Below are positions 11,099-22,899 of a stretch of DNA of 64,000 nucleotides, in pieces. Source of the DNA: Macrotis lagotis (Eukaryota; Chordata; Mammalia; Peramelemorphia; Peramelidae); NCBI RefSeq assembly GCF_037893015.1, contig NC_133666.1, positions 466,699,642 through 466,763,641 on the forward strand, given 5' to 3'. Position 1 is the stretch's first letter; each line of letters begins with the position of its first letter. The position numbers and the translations under genes are program-made. A model generated the notes under the pieces. That model saw only the letters and a list, made by a program, of their open reading frames with translations, was not told the origin of the DNA and searched no databases.

Positions 11099-11607
11099 CC
11101 AAGCGCGGAGCTCTAGGAAGACACTTGTAAATAGCCAGACCAGGCAGCGGCTGGCTGGGAACCTGAACATGCGCATAGAGCTGCCCAAGCGTCAGGAGCA
11201 GAGGAGAGGCAGGGAGCAACGACGTTAGCAGTTTCTCTCTTTTAGGAGCAGGAGCCAAGGGTGCAGCAGGCAGAGGAGGGCTGGGGTGGGTGGCTGGGGA
11301 ACGGGAAAGGAGCAGGAGATGGGAAGGATCTGTGAGTGTAGATGCAAGTAAGTGCTGGAGCTGATGAATGGAGGTAGATGAGCCAGAGACAAATGCGTTG
11401 GCGTCCCCGGCAATAACAGCCACCGCAGAAGGAATAGGGAGGAGGGGGCGAGCACTCTTCTCTCTGGATTAAGAGGGAAAGGAATCGATGCGGTGCCTTT
11501 GCAAAATAACTTGAGGCTCAGCATCCGCTCGATTGGAGACAGGCAAGAGAAAGAGTAAGGGAGAGCGAGGGAGGTAGAGGGAAAAAGAGAGGGAGGGGAG
11601 AGAGAAG

Positions 11608-11624
11608 GAGGGAGGACAGAGAGG

Positions 11625-11668
<44 letters not shown>

Positions 11669-11682
11669 AGAGAGGTTTTCAG
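11608..11682. repeat. (GA)n purine tract in the MTCL1 leader/promoter
   Basis: About 75 bp of almost pure GA repeat, within a longer stretch (11581-11675) with no T on the + strand. GA tracts bind GAGA-type factors and can form H-DNA; that role here is an inference. Confidence 0.9.
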
Positions 11683-11858
11683 AGGAGGGAGGGGGAGCGG
11701 AGCAGGGAGGCTTTGGAGAGCTCCGCTGGGGGCATCTTCTCCCCGGAGCAGACCAGCGCTTAGAGAGGAGCGAAGGCTACTGAGGAGAGTTGGGAGGGGG
11801 TGCCGCAGCCGGGGCTGGGGGCGCGGGGGGGTGGGAAGCCGAGAGAGCAACAGAAGGG

Positions 11859-12056
11859 ATGAGAAAGCCAGCAGGGAGGTTGGAAGCCGCCGCTGCCACT
11901 GCGCTGCACCCAGCAGAGGGCGAGGAGGGGGGAGACTGTGGCTCCTGCCCCTGCTCCGGCCGCGATTCGGCGCGGACCCTGAGCCCGCCAGCGCTCGGCG
12001 TTCCCCGGCTCCGGCTGCCCGACCAGCTCCGGCCCCGGTCCTCGCGCCTCCCGTAG
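11859..12056 (+). other. AUG-initiated uORF (65 codons) upstream of MTCL1
   Basis: An ATG at 11859 with G at -3 opens a 65-codon Ala/Gly/Arg-rich frame. It stops at a TAG (12054-12056) only 5 nt before the MTCL1 ATG at 12062, in a different frame. If transcription starts upstream of 11859, ribosomes must leaky-scan or reinitiate, so this could damp MTCL1 translation. The peptide resembles nothing I recognise, so any effect is more likely through translation than through the product. Confidence 0.45.
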
Positions 12057-12061
12057 GGAGC

Positions 12062-13210
12062 ATGGAGACGGCGAACGGCACGGGGGGCGGCCCGGAGGCG
12101 AAGCAGCCCCCGCACGGCCAGCACCATCCTCGCCACCACCACCACCACCCCTTGGCGGAGAAGAAGCGGCTGCAGCGCACGCCCTCGCCCGCCAGACCCT
12201 TCCTGAAGGACCTGCACCCTCGGGCCCCGGGCCCGGCCCCGGCCGCCCCCCGAGCCCCGGCGGCCGCGCCCGCGGCCCCCAAATCCCCGAGCCTCTCGGG
12301 CAAGGCGCACCCCAACCCGCCGCCGCCGCCGCCGCCGGCGCCGCCGTCCCCGGGGCTTCTGGCCGCCCAGGGCCGCCTCTCCCGGCGCGGCGGGGGCGGC
12401 CAACTGGGAGCTAAGGACAAGGGGGCGGGAGCGGGCGGCAAGCAGGGCGGCCACGCCAAGCCCTCCCCGAGCAACAAGAAGGCGGCCCGGGCCGCGCCGG
12501 GGGAGCGGCCGCCCAAGGCCGGGAAGCACCGGCCGCAGCCTCCGACGCCGCTGACGGCCGGGGAACAGGCGCCCACCCCCGGGAAAGGCCGCAAAGGCAA
12601 GCGAGGCTCCGGGGCGCCGGGGGCCGCAGCCCAGCCCCCGGCCGCTGCCCCGGCCCCCGCCGCCTGCGCCTCCACCAGCCCCGGCCACTCGGCCCCCGCG
12701 GCCCGGGCCCCCGCCTTCCCGGGCGCCCGCCTCAGCCACACGGACAGCAGCTCGGACCTGTCGGACTGCCCCTCCGAGCCTCTGTCCGACGAGCAACGCC
12801 TGATCCCGACAGCCAGCAGCGACGCGGAGTCGGGCACCGGCTCCAGCGACCGGGAGCCCAGGGGGGCCCCGACCCCAAACTCCAGCGGGAAAGCGGGACC
12901 TCCCCGCAGCCCCGAGCCCCTCGGACCTTCTTGTGCCTCCCCCGGGAGCGGGGGCGGCAGGGCCAGTCCTTCAGCGGTGCCCCCTGGTCCGGCCGGGCCT
13001 GGAGTAGGGGAGGATGCTGGGGGGCGAACCCAGCCGAGAGCCACCCCCGGGAGGGGCGGCCCGGGAGAAGACGGGAAAGGGCGGCCCGGGAGCGGCGGTG
13101 CCAACCGAGCCCCCAGCCCGTGTGAGCTGCAGCAGCTGGTGCTAGCGGAGGAGGAGGAGGAGCTGCTGCGGGAGATGGAGGAACTGCGCTCAGAGAACGA
13201 CTATCTCAAG
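12062..13210 (+). CDS. MTCL1: MTCL1 coding exon 1 (microtubule cross-linking factor 1, N-terminus)
   Basis: Encodes 383 residues from METANG to ENDYLK, followed by a GTGAGA donor at 13211 (phase 0). MTCL1 bundles and stabilises microtubules, binds the polarity kinase PAR-1b/MARK2, and acts at apicobasal arrays in epithelia and at the Purkinje axon initial segment (family knowledge). Visible features are a His run (25-29), a basic RPFLKDLH block (about 45-52), a Pro run (86-92), Lys/Arg/Gly-rich disorder (about 100-190), a serine/acidic motif [20 protein letters not shown] (225-244), and an acidic heptad start (359-383) that begins the coiled coil continued by exon 2. The start is chosen because METxNG opens MTCL1 orthologs and the ATG has A at -3 and G at +4. 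SOGA1 and SOGA3 paralogs differ here, so MTCL1 is the best match. Proline, alanine and glycine codons are extremely GC-biased. Confidence 0.92.
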
Positions 13211-13559
13211 GTGAGAGGGGCGCAGGGGAAGCAGGCTAAGCCTCTGGGTGGGGGGAGCCGGGAGCTAGTGGGTCTCAGTCTGGCCTCTCCGCGCTCCTCC
13301 CTCGCTCCCTGCCCGCCTTGCTTGGTGCGGGAGGGGCGGACCAGCCGCTACCGCTGGATTTCCAGGCTCGGATGAGTCTTCCCACCCTCCCCTCTTCTCT
13401 TTTCTTTTCCCGCCCCTACACATCCTAATACTTAACTTGGGCAGAAAACTCTGGAAGAAGGGAGAGGTGGGAGCTTAGGGGGTGGTAGAAGGTATTTACT
13501 CTGGGCAGGTTCTCCAAACCTTTTCGTTTCTCTTGTTCTCGGTCATGCTAATGTATCTT

Positions 13560-13590
<31 letters not shown>

Positions 13591-13596
13591 ACACAG
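13560..13596. repeat. (CA)n microsatellite
   Basis: About 37 bp of CA repeat, interrupted by GACAC, just inside intron 1. Confidence 0.9.
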
Positions 13597-13919
13597 ATGT
13601 ACAGCACACACGTTTGTATTAGCGTTTTCCCGTAAATTAATTAACAATAAAATCACGGCAGTCTCTTATTTCTACCAGATTAAAAACGAGAGAGGAAAGG
13701 AAATTTGCGTACACGTTCTAGAGGAGGGAATATGTTTGGATTCTTGAAAGGAATCGCGGATCAGAAGTAAAACCACTTGTAGGGTTTCGCATTTCCATGA
13801 AGTGGATCAGGCTTCAGTGTAGATGTGAATTGTACCTATGATTTTATTGGTATGAAGAGTTTGCAGGGAAAGACCCTCCTCCCCAGATCTGCAATTTACA
13901 GTCTTGGTGTTGCCTAAAC

Positions 13920-14040
13920 TAGAGCTCTGAGGGGTTGAGCGACTCGCCTCGAGTTACATAGCCAATATGCGTCGATAGAGAGACTTGAATTCAGGTCTTC
14001 CTATCAACTAAGATGACACTCTCCACTAAGCTGGAGAATC
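13920..14040 (-). mobile_element. MIR/CORE-SINE fragment
   Basis: Contains GGTTGAGCGACTCGCC, AGTTACATAGCCAATATG and TTGAATTCAGGTCTTCC in the reversed CORE-SINE order. It retains unusual CpGs (GCGACTCGCCTCGAG), probably because it sits beside the CpG island. Confidence 0.45.
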
Positions 14041-14844
14041 CCCCATCAATAAAGGCCCACTCTGCTCTGATCAGTAACAAGGATGACCAAATCGAAAGGA
14101 AAGGATGCAAGGTTACATGTTTTTAACTAGACAAACTGTGTAAGGAAGCCTGGAAGCCTCAAGTACTGTGAGACAGTTGGATTTAGTTGGTAAGTAGTTA
14201 TCAGAAGACCCCCAAAGTTGTGTTTTGCCAAGAGAAATTTCTGTTTTCTGTTATACACAAAGACTGCACTTTCCCAGAGAATAGACATTTCCACCTGCCC
14301 TTAGCTGCTGTATCTTTAATTTCTCCTTGCATTGTTTGAAACTACATAACAATAGTACCACAGTTACTCTGTATAATGGTTCCTAGTTTGTTTTGCTGGC
14401 TTTCACTGAAGCTGATAGGGCCAGGCATGCAGAAAGGAATATCTAAATAATAGTTACTGTTAACATGGGACATCTGCATAACCAGCCTGTCTGAATGCTG
14501 TTTAGACAATAAAAAGATGGAAAAGAGGAAATAAAGATTTGTTAATATGATCTTTCTTGTTAGTTACTCTGGGCCTTCAATTTATGTTATGATAGCAGAA
14601 ATAAATACTATGATCTTAATATATAATCTTCCCAATTCAAAAATGATTACCTCACCTCAATCTCATCTAGTTGTACATTCACTTATTTTTTTCCCCTCAT
14701 AGCAGTGATTGTCTTTCATTGATTCACCCACAAATCTCTAGAGCTTTCTTTCTTATAAACAGGGACATACATTCTCAAGACAGCTTATATGGTAGTAGTG
14801 GTGGCTGGAGAGAATGTTTCAGTCTAAACAAAAACAGTGGAATT

Positions 14845-15005
14845 ATGATAAACTGGAAAGACCACAGAACTGTGAATCAGAAGACCTGAATTTTTCTCCT
14901 AATTCTTCCATGAACTGGATATGTGACCATAAATAAATCATATATAAACTCTCAGGGTCTCAGGTCCCAGACTAGAGGGATCTCTATGGTACCTTTCAAG
15001 TCCTT
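14845..15005 (+). mobile_element. MIR-type SINE
   Basis: ACTGGAAAGACCACAGAACT, AATCAGAAGACCTGAAT and GAACTGGATATGTGACCATA follow the MIR/tRNA-SINE layout. Diverged. Confidence 0.5.
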
Positions 15006-16639
15006 GGTCTATTAATTAACTTGTCTATACATGTATTAAACCTGCCTTTCTAGACCTTTTAGCAGGTGCTTTAACCAACTGAGTTAAATAATAATAATCT
15101 TCATTAATATTAATGAAGAAAAAAAGGAGTAATATGCAAAGTGGGGCCCTGAGAGCTTTGGGGGGGGACGTGTCAAAAGAGGATGTCAAATGATTTTAAA
15201 AATTACCTCTTTGTATTGGCCACAAGGTTAAGTTCAAAAGGTAATAAGCAAAATAAAAAAAAGGTATATATCAACTTATATAAGTACTGAATTTTTTTCC
15301 TTCTAAAATATTCTCAGAGCTGCTGAGCCCTAAAGAACACAATCAATCATGAGAAAAATCTATCTTCTTTTTAAAAAGAGTCCCTATCCATTTTTAGTTT
15401 TTAAAACCAGTCCATTTCCCCTCATTTCAGGATTTGTTGTTGGATGCTTATTTTTGTGTCTTATTTTGAAATTATCTCTAGTAACTTTTGGTATAGTTGA
15501 GTCCTCCAGGAATGCAATGTAGTCATTCATTTCTAAGATGTCTGGTCTTGTCCAGGGACAAACACTAAGGACATTCTTTTGGGAACATACTGATTTAAAT
15601 TTTTTTTTAGTTACTTGAACTACTCCCATACCAACTCTCCTTAGGGGTTTTTGTTTTCTTTCTGGTTGGCTAGCTTATAATGGATGCTCTAGGCAGGATG
15701 TGTGCAAATGGTAGGCTAGATCCCAGAGGAAATGGTTAATTTGTTGGAAAAGATGTATTCTCTAGGGTATATTCCAGGACCAGCTATGATCATCCATATG
15801 ACCTATTTCCCATCATCTCCTCTGTAAAAGTAAGATGTAGGAGTTGCCAATCTGGAAGAATTGGTTGTGAAATGAAAATAATACTATCTTATATGCATTT
15901 TAATTAGACTTTGTTAATTCAAAGGAGAATAAAAAACTAAATTTAGATAGAAAATAGGACCTTGGGAAATTTTCTAAAGATCGATGAGTACACTCTAAGT
16001 CCAATAGTTTTTCTATGGTGCATTGTCTCCTATATACAAAATTATTATTTTTTTCTGGTATGCTACATTGTTGTCTTTTGTGAGAATGACTTGCAAATAG
16101 CATTTATTTATACATTGTTTCACAGCAAAAGTCTCATGTCCCAAGTCAAATGGGCCATAATTTCCTTATCTCTAAATCTGGGGAGTGACTGGGCTGGATG
16201 ATTTCTTGTATACTTTCTAGATCTAGCATGCTATGATTCTGTGATTTTAATAGAACATCCTTGGCCAATTGTTTTTATTTCTTAACTTAGAAATATTAGG
16301 CCTGGATATCCAGGAAAACTAAGAGTTTGTAAAATATTGCCTTCTTTTTTGAGGTAGATCCTGCTGATCATTGCTATGAAATGATCACAGTGAAGAACTG
16401 AAATGAATAAAAACTCTTCAAGTAGAAGAAAGAAATCAACAAATCCATAGAAGAATGTATTATTGGGTTAATAAGTCCAAATGCAAGACAATTTTTTAAA
16501 AAAAAGAATCACTAATTTTAAAGAGACAAATGTACCATGTACATAATTCCCTGAAGTTTTTCTGGTTTAGGTTGTTCTTGATTCAAGAAAAGAAATCCCA
16601 TGTCTCTAACTAGGGTAGGAAAGCTTATCAAAAGTTATA

Positions 16640-16770
16640 TTTATGGATGATAATAATGATAGCTAATATTTATGTAATGTCTGTTGTGCCAGATGCTCCA
16701 TTAAATACTTTACAAATATTATCTTATTTGATTCTCATAACAAAATAAGGCTTGTGAAGATTCAGGGCTT
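16640..16770 (-). mobile_element. MIR3-like fragment
   Basis: GATAATAATGATAGCTAATA followed by CTTTACAAATATTATCTTAT is the reversed 3' part of a MIR/MIR3 SINE. Confidence 0.5.
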
Positions 16771-17439
16771 ATGATGTCCATTAACAGTGCTTTCCTTTTT
16801 CATCTGCTAAGCATTTTGTGTTTATGAGCATGTCTAAGAAAAGCTGCCAATGGTACTTTGCCATGTGTTCCCAACAGCAGCCCTTTCAAAGAATGCCCTT
16901 TAACAATGCTTATATCTTTCAAGAGTTTTTGTTTGCTTTTGTGTTGTTTTGTTTTGCTTTGCTTTGTCCTTGCTAAGGATTGACATTGGTTTATCTAGGG
17001 TAAATCTGCTCTAGCCAAGAAGGTGGATTAAGTTGGATATAGGAATAAAAATTCTTTCCTAAGAGACTGCTTTCTACAGTAATTCTAGATGAGGTAACCA
17101 GGGTCCTCATAACGGTAGACCCACAGAAAACTATCCTATGTTTGAAGTACTTTGTCACTCTCTATCTATTTAAAGCCTAAAATTCTAATTTGTTTGCCTT
17201 TATTAACCGAGGAAGACACATGGATATGTGTTTATGCATATATATGTATATATTTTCATGTATATATTATATGCATTATATAGTCAAACAAAAGACCTTG
17301 AGTCAAACAGCAGCAAAATTTGTGACAAAAATATTCATCCACTCCAAAAAAACGTATTCAAAGGGGGTATTTGGTCACACAAATTACCCCACCAGCAGTG
17401 GGAGAGAGGACCATCTTCATGCTTCAGACTTCTGAAGAT

Positions 17440-17645
17440 CATAGAAACATAGATTTAGAACTAGAAGGAATCTTGGAGATTATTGAATGCAACTTCCTCA
17501 TTTTGAGATGAGAAAACTGAGGTACAGAGAAGTTAGTTGACTTTCCCAGGGTCATAGTTAATTTCTTTTGGCAGATTCTGAATTAATTTCTTTCTTTCTG
17601 ACTCCAAGTGTAGTGCTCTATACAATATGACATGCTGCCTCATGT
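17440..17645 (-). mobile_element. MIR-related SINE variant (ATAGATTTAGAACT type)
   Basis: Begins CATAGATTTAGAACTAGAAG and continues through TGAGAAAACTGAGGTACAG to a GACATGCTGCCTC terminus. The same head-block recurs at 38135, 40060, 61140 and 62695, so this is one dispersed family. Confidence 0.5.
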
Positions 17646-17769
17646 TGTCATAATGTTCTCCACTGATTTTCTTTTCCCCCAGAGCTGTTCTTAGTTAGGT
17701 GCCTTTGAAGAGCTACTCCTGGATTCTGCTGCCATTTTTTTGCATTTTCTGATGATGTAGGGGCAGAAT

Positions 17770-18260
17770 CATGTACAGTAAAAAGAGTGCTAGACTTGAA
17801 TTGAAGTTGGAGGATGCCTGGTTTAAATTCTGGTTCTGTCATTTAATGGAGCAACTAGATGATGTAGTGGTTAGAGCAGTGGTTTAGACTCAGGAAGATT
17901 TATTTTCATGATTTCAAATCTGGCCTACAACACAAGATGTGTAAGTCACTTTACTCTGTTTTTGTCAATTTCCTCCTCTATAAAATAAGATAGAGATAGA
18001 AATAACAAGCCACTCCAACATCTTTGAGAAGAAAACCAGGAATAGAGTCACTCAGAGTCAGACATGGCTGAAAAATGACTGAATGACAACCAATCTGTCA
18101 CTTAATTACTTTGTAATTTGCATTTTCTCATCTATGAAACTTTGTTTTTTCTCATTTGTGAAATGAAAGAGTTAGACTACATCAGGGATTCTTCACCTAA
18201 GAGGTTCTAAGGTACCTTCTCTATCTCTCTATAGTTCACCCCAGATTTTTAGCTCACAGC
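17770..18260 (+). mobile_element. MIR SINE split by a MAR1 insertion
   Basis: The left part (17770-17847) has GAGTGCTAGACTTGAATTGA. The right part resumes at 18094 with TCTGTCACTTAATTACTTTG and TTCTCATCTATGAAACTTTG. A MAR1 SINE lies between them, with TCTGTCATTTAAT (17835-17847) and TCTGTCACTTAAT (18094-18106) as the target-site duplication (12 of 13 match). Confidence 0.6.
17848..18093 (+). mobile_element. MAR1-type CORE-SINE, full-length, nested in a MIR
   Basis: Starts GGAGCAACTAGATGATGTAG and ends with GAAAAATGACTGAATGACAAC, the standard MAR1 head and tail. Flanked by the 13-bp duplication described for the host MIR. Confidence 0.7.
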
Positions 18261-18418
18261 CTCAGGATATCTTTGCTCTTTTGTGATTCAGGTACCAGCT
18301 AGCCCCAGTTATATCCTTTAGTTATCTATTTGTTCAATTTTTAAAAATTGCTGTCTTTTGTTGCTTATATCATCATAATTATTCAAAGTATCCCTTCCTC
18401 TTCTCCCAGACCAGAGCA

Positions 18419-18592
<174 letters not shown>

Positions 18593-18639
18593 GGTAGGAA
18601 AAAGTTTGAAAATAAAAGTATCTGTGGCTCTCCCACCTC

Positions 18640-20345
18640 CCTGAAGAGATGAGTGGTATTTTTTATATCTCTTCATTTGAGTCATAATTGATTTTTGTAA
18701 TTTGGTTACCTTGAAATTTGATTTTTTGGTGTGTGACTGTTCCTTCCATTTATTTGTAATGTAAATTGCTCATGTTTTCTTGTCTCTCTGCTTTCCTCAT
18801 TTTGCATGAGTTCATGCAGATCTTACTATGTGTATCTGTATTCATTATATACAGAATTTCTATAGCACAATCATAACCCATTATATTCATGTACCATAAT
18901 GTTTGTTTCCTATTTTTTGCTATAACAAAAAGTGTTTATTTTAGATATTTTGGTACATATGGGGATTTTTAAAACTGATAACTTCCTTGGGATATAGGCT
19001 CAGGAAAAATAAAAGCTCTAGTTCAGTGAGAATAGGCATTTTGATCACTTTATTTACATAATTCCAAATCCCTTTTCAAAATACTGAACTATTTCACAGT
19101 TCCACCAACAGTGTAGTAGTAGTAGTATGACTATCATTCCACAACTTCCCATGACTATTGACATTTTTGTCATCTTTGCCAAATTGCAGGGCATAAAGTG
19201 AAAATTCAGAGTTGTTTTTAAATTTATTTCTTTTTTTTATTAGTGATTTAGAGTATTTTTATATGGTTGTGAATACTTTGCAATTGTTTTAAGAGCTTTT
19301 GTTCATAACTTTTGATCACTTATCTGTTGATGAATGACTATTAGTGTGTGTATATGTGTGTTTGTATAGTTTATGTAGCATAGATACCAAACCCTTATCA
19401 GAGAAATTTTTCATATTTTCCCCCACCTTTGACCACTTAACTTCTTAACCTAGATGCATTAGTTTTGTCCATGTAAAAGTTTTTCAGCTTCATGTAATCA
19501 CAGTTTTCTTTTTTCTGTCTTTTATAATTTCCACTATCTCTTGCTTGGTTAAGAATATAGCTCCTATCCATGACTATGAGAATTTTACACTATGCTTCTC
19601 TTCTAATTTTTTATTTATGATCTTTTATATCAAGTTGCATATCCATTTAGAATATATTGTGGAATATGATATAAGGTGTTACTATAAGCCTAATTTCTGC
19701 CAGATTTCTTTCCAGTTTTCCAAGCAGTTTTTTTTTTATCAAATATGAGAAGCTTTTTCCTCAGAAGTTTATGTTTTCTACTTTATCAAACACTGGATTA
19801 TTGAGTTCTATTGTTTCTGGTTCTATCTTGTCCAGTCTGTTCCACTGATCCCTTTTTAATCAGATGGTTTTGATGACTACTGCTATATAATATATGACTG
19901 CTGCTTTATAATATAATATAATTTTAGGTCTGAAAATACTTCCTCCTTCATCCCTATTTCTTTTAATCTTTTCCCTTGATGTTCGAGGTCATTTGTTTTT
20001 CCAAATAAACTGTGTTATTATTTTACCAAGTTCTGTAAAGTATCCCCTTGGTAATATGATTGGTAGAATACTAAAAGTGTAAATTAATTTTAGTAATATC
20101 ATCATTTTTATTATATTGGCATGGCCTAGCCATGAACAATGAATTCTTCCAACTATTTAAGTTGCTCTTTATTTCTTTGAGGACTTTGTAATTGAATCTA
20201 TATGTTTTTTATATGCTTGAGTAGGTCAATTCCCCAGATATTTTATGTACCTCATAGTTATTTGGAGTGGAATTTTCCTTTTTATTATTGCTGTTAGATA
20301 TTTTGAACTCATGACTGCTCAGGAGTGTTTCAGACTAAACTTTTA
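18640..20345 (-). pseudogene. Old L1 ORF2 C-terminus and 3' region, antisense to MTCL1
   Basis: Reverse-complement L1 landmarks occur in 3'-to-5' order: CAGTTCCACCAACAGTGTAG at about 19098, TTAGTGATTTAGAGTATTTT at about 19241, TACCAAACCCTTATCAGAGA near 19390, and GGTTTTGATGACTACTGC near 19868. These parallel the younger minus L1 at 48308-49294 and 56113-56686. Stops and frameshifts are abundant, and only the 3' portion remains. The part beyond about 19950 is less certain. Confidence 0.65.
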
Positions 20346-22177
20346 AAGTGAGAAAATTCTTTTTAGTGTCTTTTTACTTCCTTGATGTTAATCATGGTCT
20401 AAATAAATCACTGGAGCCTGGTTGAAAAGACTGAAAGGTGTTGGGGTTTTTTCCTTACTCTTCCTCTTTCTCCTTCTCCCCTAAAACCAAATCCCTGGAC
20501 CTCTTAGACAGAGTGTCCTTGGTCCTACTTCACAACTTCTTATAGTCATCTTTAAATTAAGTGATTCTGAACTGTTTTAGTAAAAGGGGAACTTAAGTGA
20601 CTTTGTAGGGTCCTCGGATTCTTTATGATTACAATTGCAGTTGTGCTGACAAGAACTCAAAAGTTTCATATAGTTTAGAGCAGAAACTGCCAGGGAAGCA
20701 TGTATGATGCAGTATTTTTAAAATACTCCCACCCTTCTCTCTCTCCTCCCCCCTCTCTTCCCTTTAAATTCACTGATTTGTACCCCCCCCCTTTCATTTT
20801 TCACAACTGAAGTTACTTCTGATTCTTTTCTGAAAATTCCTCTTTCCAAACCTAATCTATATTAGTCAAGTAAAAGAATAGATGTAATAATCTGAGGAGG
20901 CAAAAATCACGTTGATCACTGGAAACTCACTGAGTTCATCAGCTGTTGAAATGAAATATCAGTTTGATAAACAATGGTAGCAGGTCCATAGGTCTTGTTA
21001 GCCGCAGCTGTGACTCTGCTCCAAACACTTCCATTGTCCACGGGGAAATGAAGTGAATTATTTGTATATTACAAGAGACAATAGCTTCTGTCTGAAGCTC
21101 CCAGTAGAATGCATTATTGTAATACTATCCAGATGACTATTCCCACTGTCTAGATTGTGTCTATTTAAAGAAAGCTTATTGAAATAGAAAAAAAATTGAT
21201 TTAAAGCTGTGTAATCAAAGCAAAAGTTTAAATAAAAACAAAAATGTAGTATAAAAGAAAAACCAGGATTTTTTTGTTTAAAATTTGTTAATGGGTAAAT
21301 TACTTAATTATACAATTCCAATATTATTAGAAATATATACATTTTCATTCAAGATTTTCTCCAATACACAATGCAGCAGTATTCTTTTAGTTTGAGATTC
21401 ACAGTAAGGTATATTTATATGTAGAAGAGGAAGATAGTTTGATAGCTCAACATCTGTATGAATAGAGAATTTCTTTTGTAGGAAAAATTATTCTTTTCAA
21501 ATCAGACTAACTTCTCACTTAGGTAATACATAGTATGTATGTATCTGACAGAAGTGACATTGATATTTAATATAAAAGGAATTGGATATAGTTCAGGATT
21601 TCCTTAGCAATGTCTAAAAATACAAAAATGACTTTTTTATAATCTCAAAATTGTTTAATAGACATAATTTTATGTTCGGTTCAATTAAGTTATAGATGAG
21701 GCATGTTTTTAAGTTTGTGATATAAATAGTTCTATACCTGGACATGCTATCAGAACACTGCTGTAATATTACCATACTAAAATGTTTTTTATCATTATGA
21801 TCTTAAAAACCATTGATAGTTATGCCTTTTGTGGTTACCACTAATATTTATAATTCCTTCTCTAACCTTTCTAAATGATCCTTAGTAATGGTTTTACACT
21901 AAAGAGTTAATTTAAAAATACAAGAAATAATTATTTTTGTCCTAGTTTTAAAAAATGAGCTATGTTATGAATAAGATTTGACACTGCAATGATCTCTCCC
22001 CTTTTTGGTAGCTGTAATGTAATGTGGAAGAATGATAGATTGAACTATTGTCATCTAAGTGTTGATTCATATTTTCTATACATACTTTTTATTTTTAAAT
22101 TAAATTAATTTCTATTTTTGTTCCTGTCTACCTCCCTTTACTTCAAATGAGGGGGGAAAGAAGAAAAAGAAAACTAT

Positions 22178-22181
<4 letters not shown>
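20346..22181. other. Non-repetitive intronic stretch, possible cis-element core at 20940-21180
   Basis: No repeat family or exon is recognised here. The segment around 20940-21180 is less AT-biased than its surroundings and contains AAACAATGG (SOX-like) and GCCGCAGCTGTGACTC (E-box-like CAGCTG). That it is conserved or regulatory is a guess based on lack of repeats. Confidence 0.3.
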
Positions 22182-22221
<40 letters not shown>

Positions 22222-22279
22222 CATATAATATATATATATAATCAAAAAAACAAATTCCTATACTGCTCATATCCAAATA

Positions 22280-22361
<82 letters not shown>
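22182..22361. repeat. Paired (TA)n and (TA)n(CA)n microsatellites
   Basis: A TA tract at about 22182-22241, a short spacer, then TA (22285-22317) and CA (22322-22361). The TA arms are self-complementary and can pair with each other. Confidence 0.9.
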
Positions 22362-22363
<2 letters not shown>

Positions 22364-22899
22364 CCTTTTCTGCATCCAGGCCATCACCACTCTGAGGAGA
22401 TGTGGCTTACGTAGTTGTGATTACTATCTTTGAAAACTATGTCTTTAGTGAGATTGTCTTCTAGCCCTTTGAACAGTCTCATCCAGTGGGTCATTCCTGA
22501 ATTTCTTTTCAGCATTTAGATCCGTAGAGAACACCTGATAATTTCTATGCTAAATTTCTACCATTTCATTTTTCAAATTAACTTTTTCCATTAACTGCAC
22601 AAATTATGGATTGGAAGTGTTTTATCCAAGTAGGTATTTATGTGTATAAAATCTGGGAGTATTTTGTAGATTGCAACTTCAGCATGAGCCAGGCATGGTA
22701 TGACTGCCAAAAAAAGCTAATGCAATGTTAGTCTTCATTAATGGAATCATTATTTTCAGAGCAAGGGAAATAAGAGACTCTACCCTGGTCATATCATTTT
22801 TGTTCAATCAGGAAAGTGAGACTTGGAATCCAGGCTAGTGGAAGGGACTGTGAATGTTTAGTCTGGAAAAGACTTAGCGGAACTTTAGAGAGGCATTTT

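Larger units (their letters stand above)
1..11100. other. Upstream intergenic region of MTCL1, repeat-dense
   Basis: No host coding exon is recognisable before the CpG island. The stretch is a patchwork of RTE, L1, L2, MIR and MAR1 remnants listed separately. The main pieces with nothing recognisable are about 520-1000, 1935-2400, 2905-3190, 4645-4985, 5235-5515, 8960-9990 and 10675-11030; they are AT-rich and show no splice-bounded open frame of note. Short open frames here are explained by repeats or chance. Confidence 0.7.
11100..13350 (+). promoter_or_regulatory. MTCL1: CpG island and promoter/5' UTR region of MTCL1
   Basis: Base composition switches from AT-rich to very GC- and CpG-rich at about 11100 and back at about 13350. 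The island covers the leader and the whole first coding exon, typical of a TATA-less, broadly expressed or neural mammalian promoter. No convincing TATA box is seen. GC boxes (GGGCGG type) occur, for example near 13054. The transcription start cannot be fixed from sequence; a purine-only GA tract (11608-11682) lies inside the likely leader or core promoter. Confidence 0.75.

Noticed and set aside
10992..11228. Plus-strand ATG frame with a long polyproline run
   Set aside because: Created by the (CCTCCA)n tract at the edge of the island; no domain, and the rest of the peptide is unremarkable.
11518..13104. Minus-strand open frame of 528 codons (and a second of 339 codons) opposite MTCL1 exon 1
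   Set aside because: It mirrors the GC-rich, stop-poor composition of the CpG island and exon 1; the peptide is low-complexity Ala/Gly/Arg/Leu and ends in a Ser/Leu polymer from the GA tract. No family resemblance.
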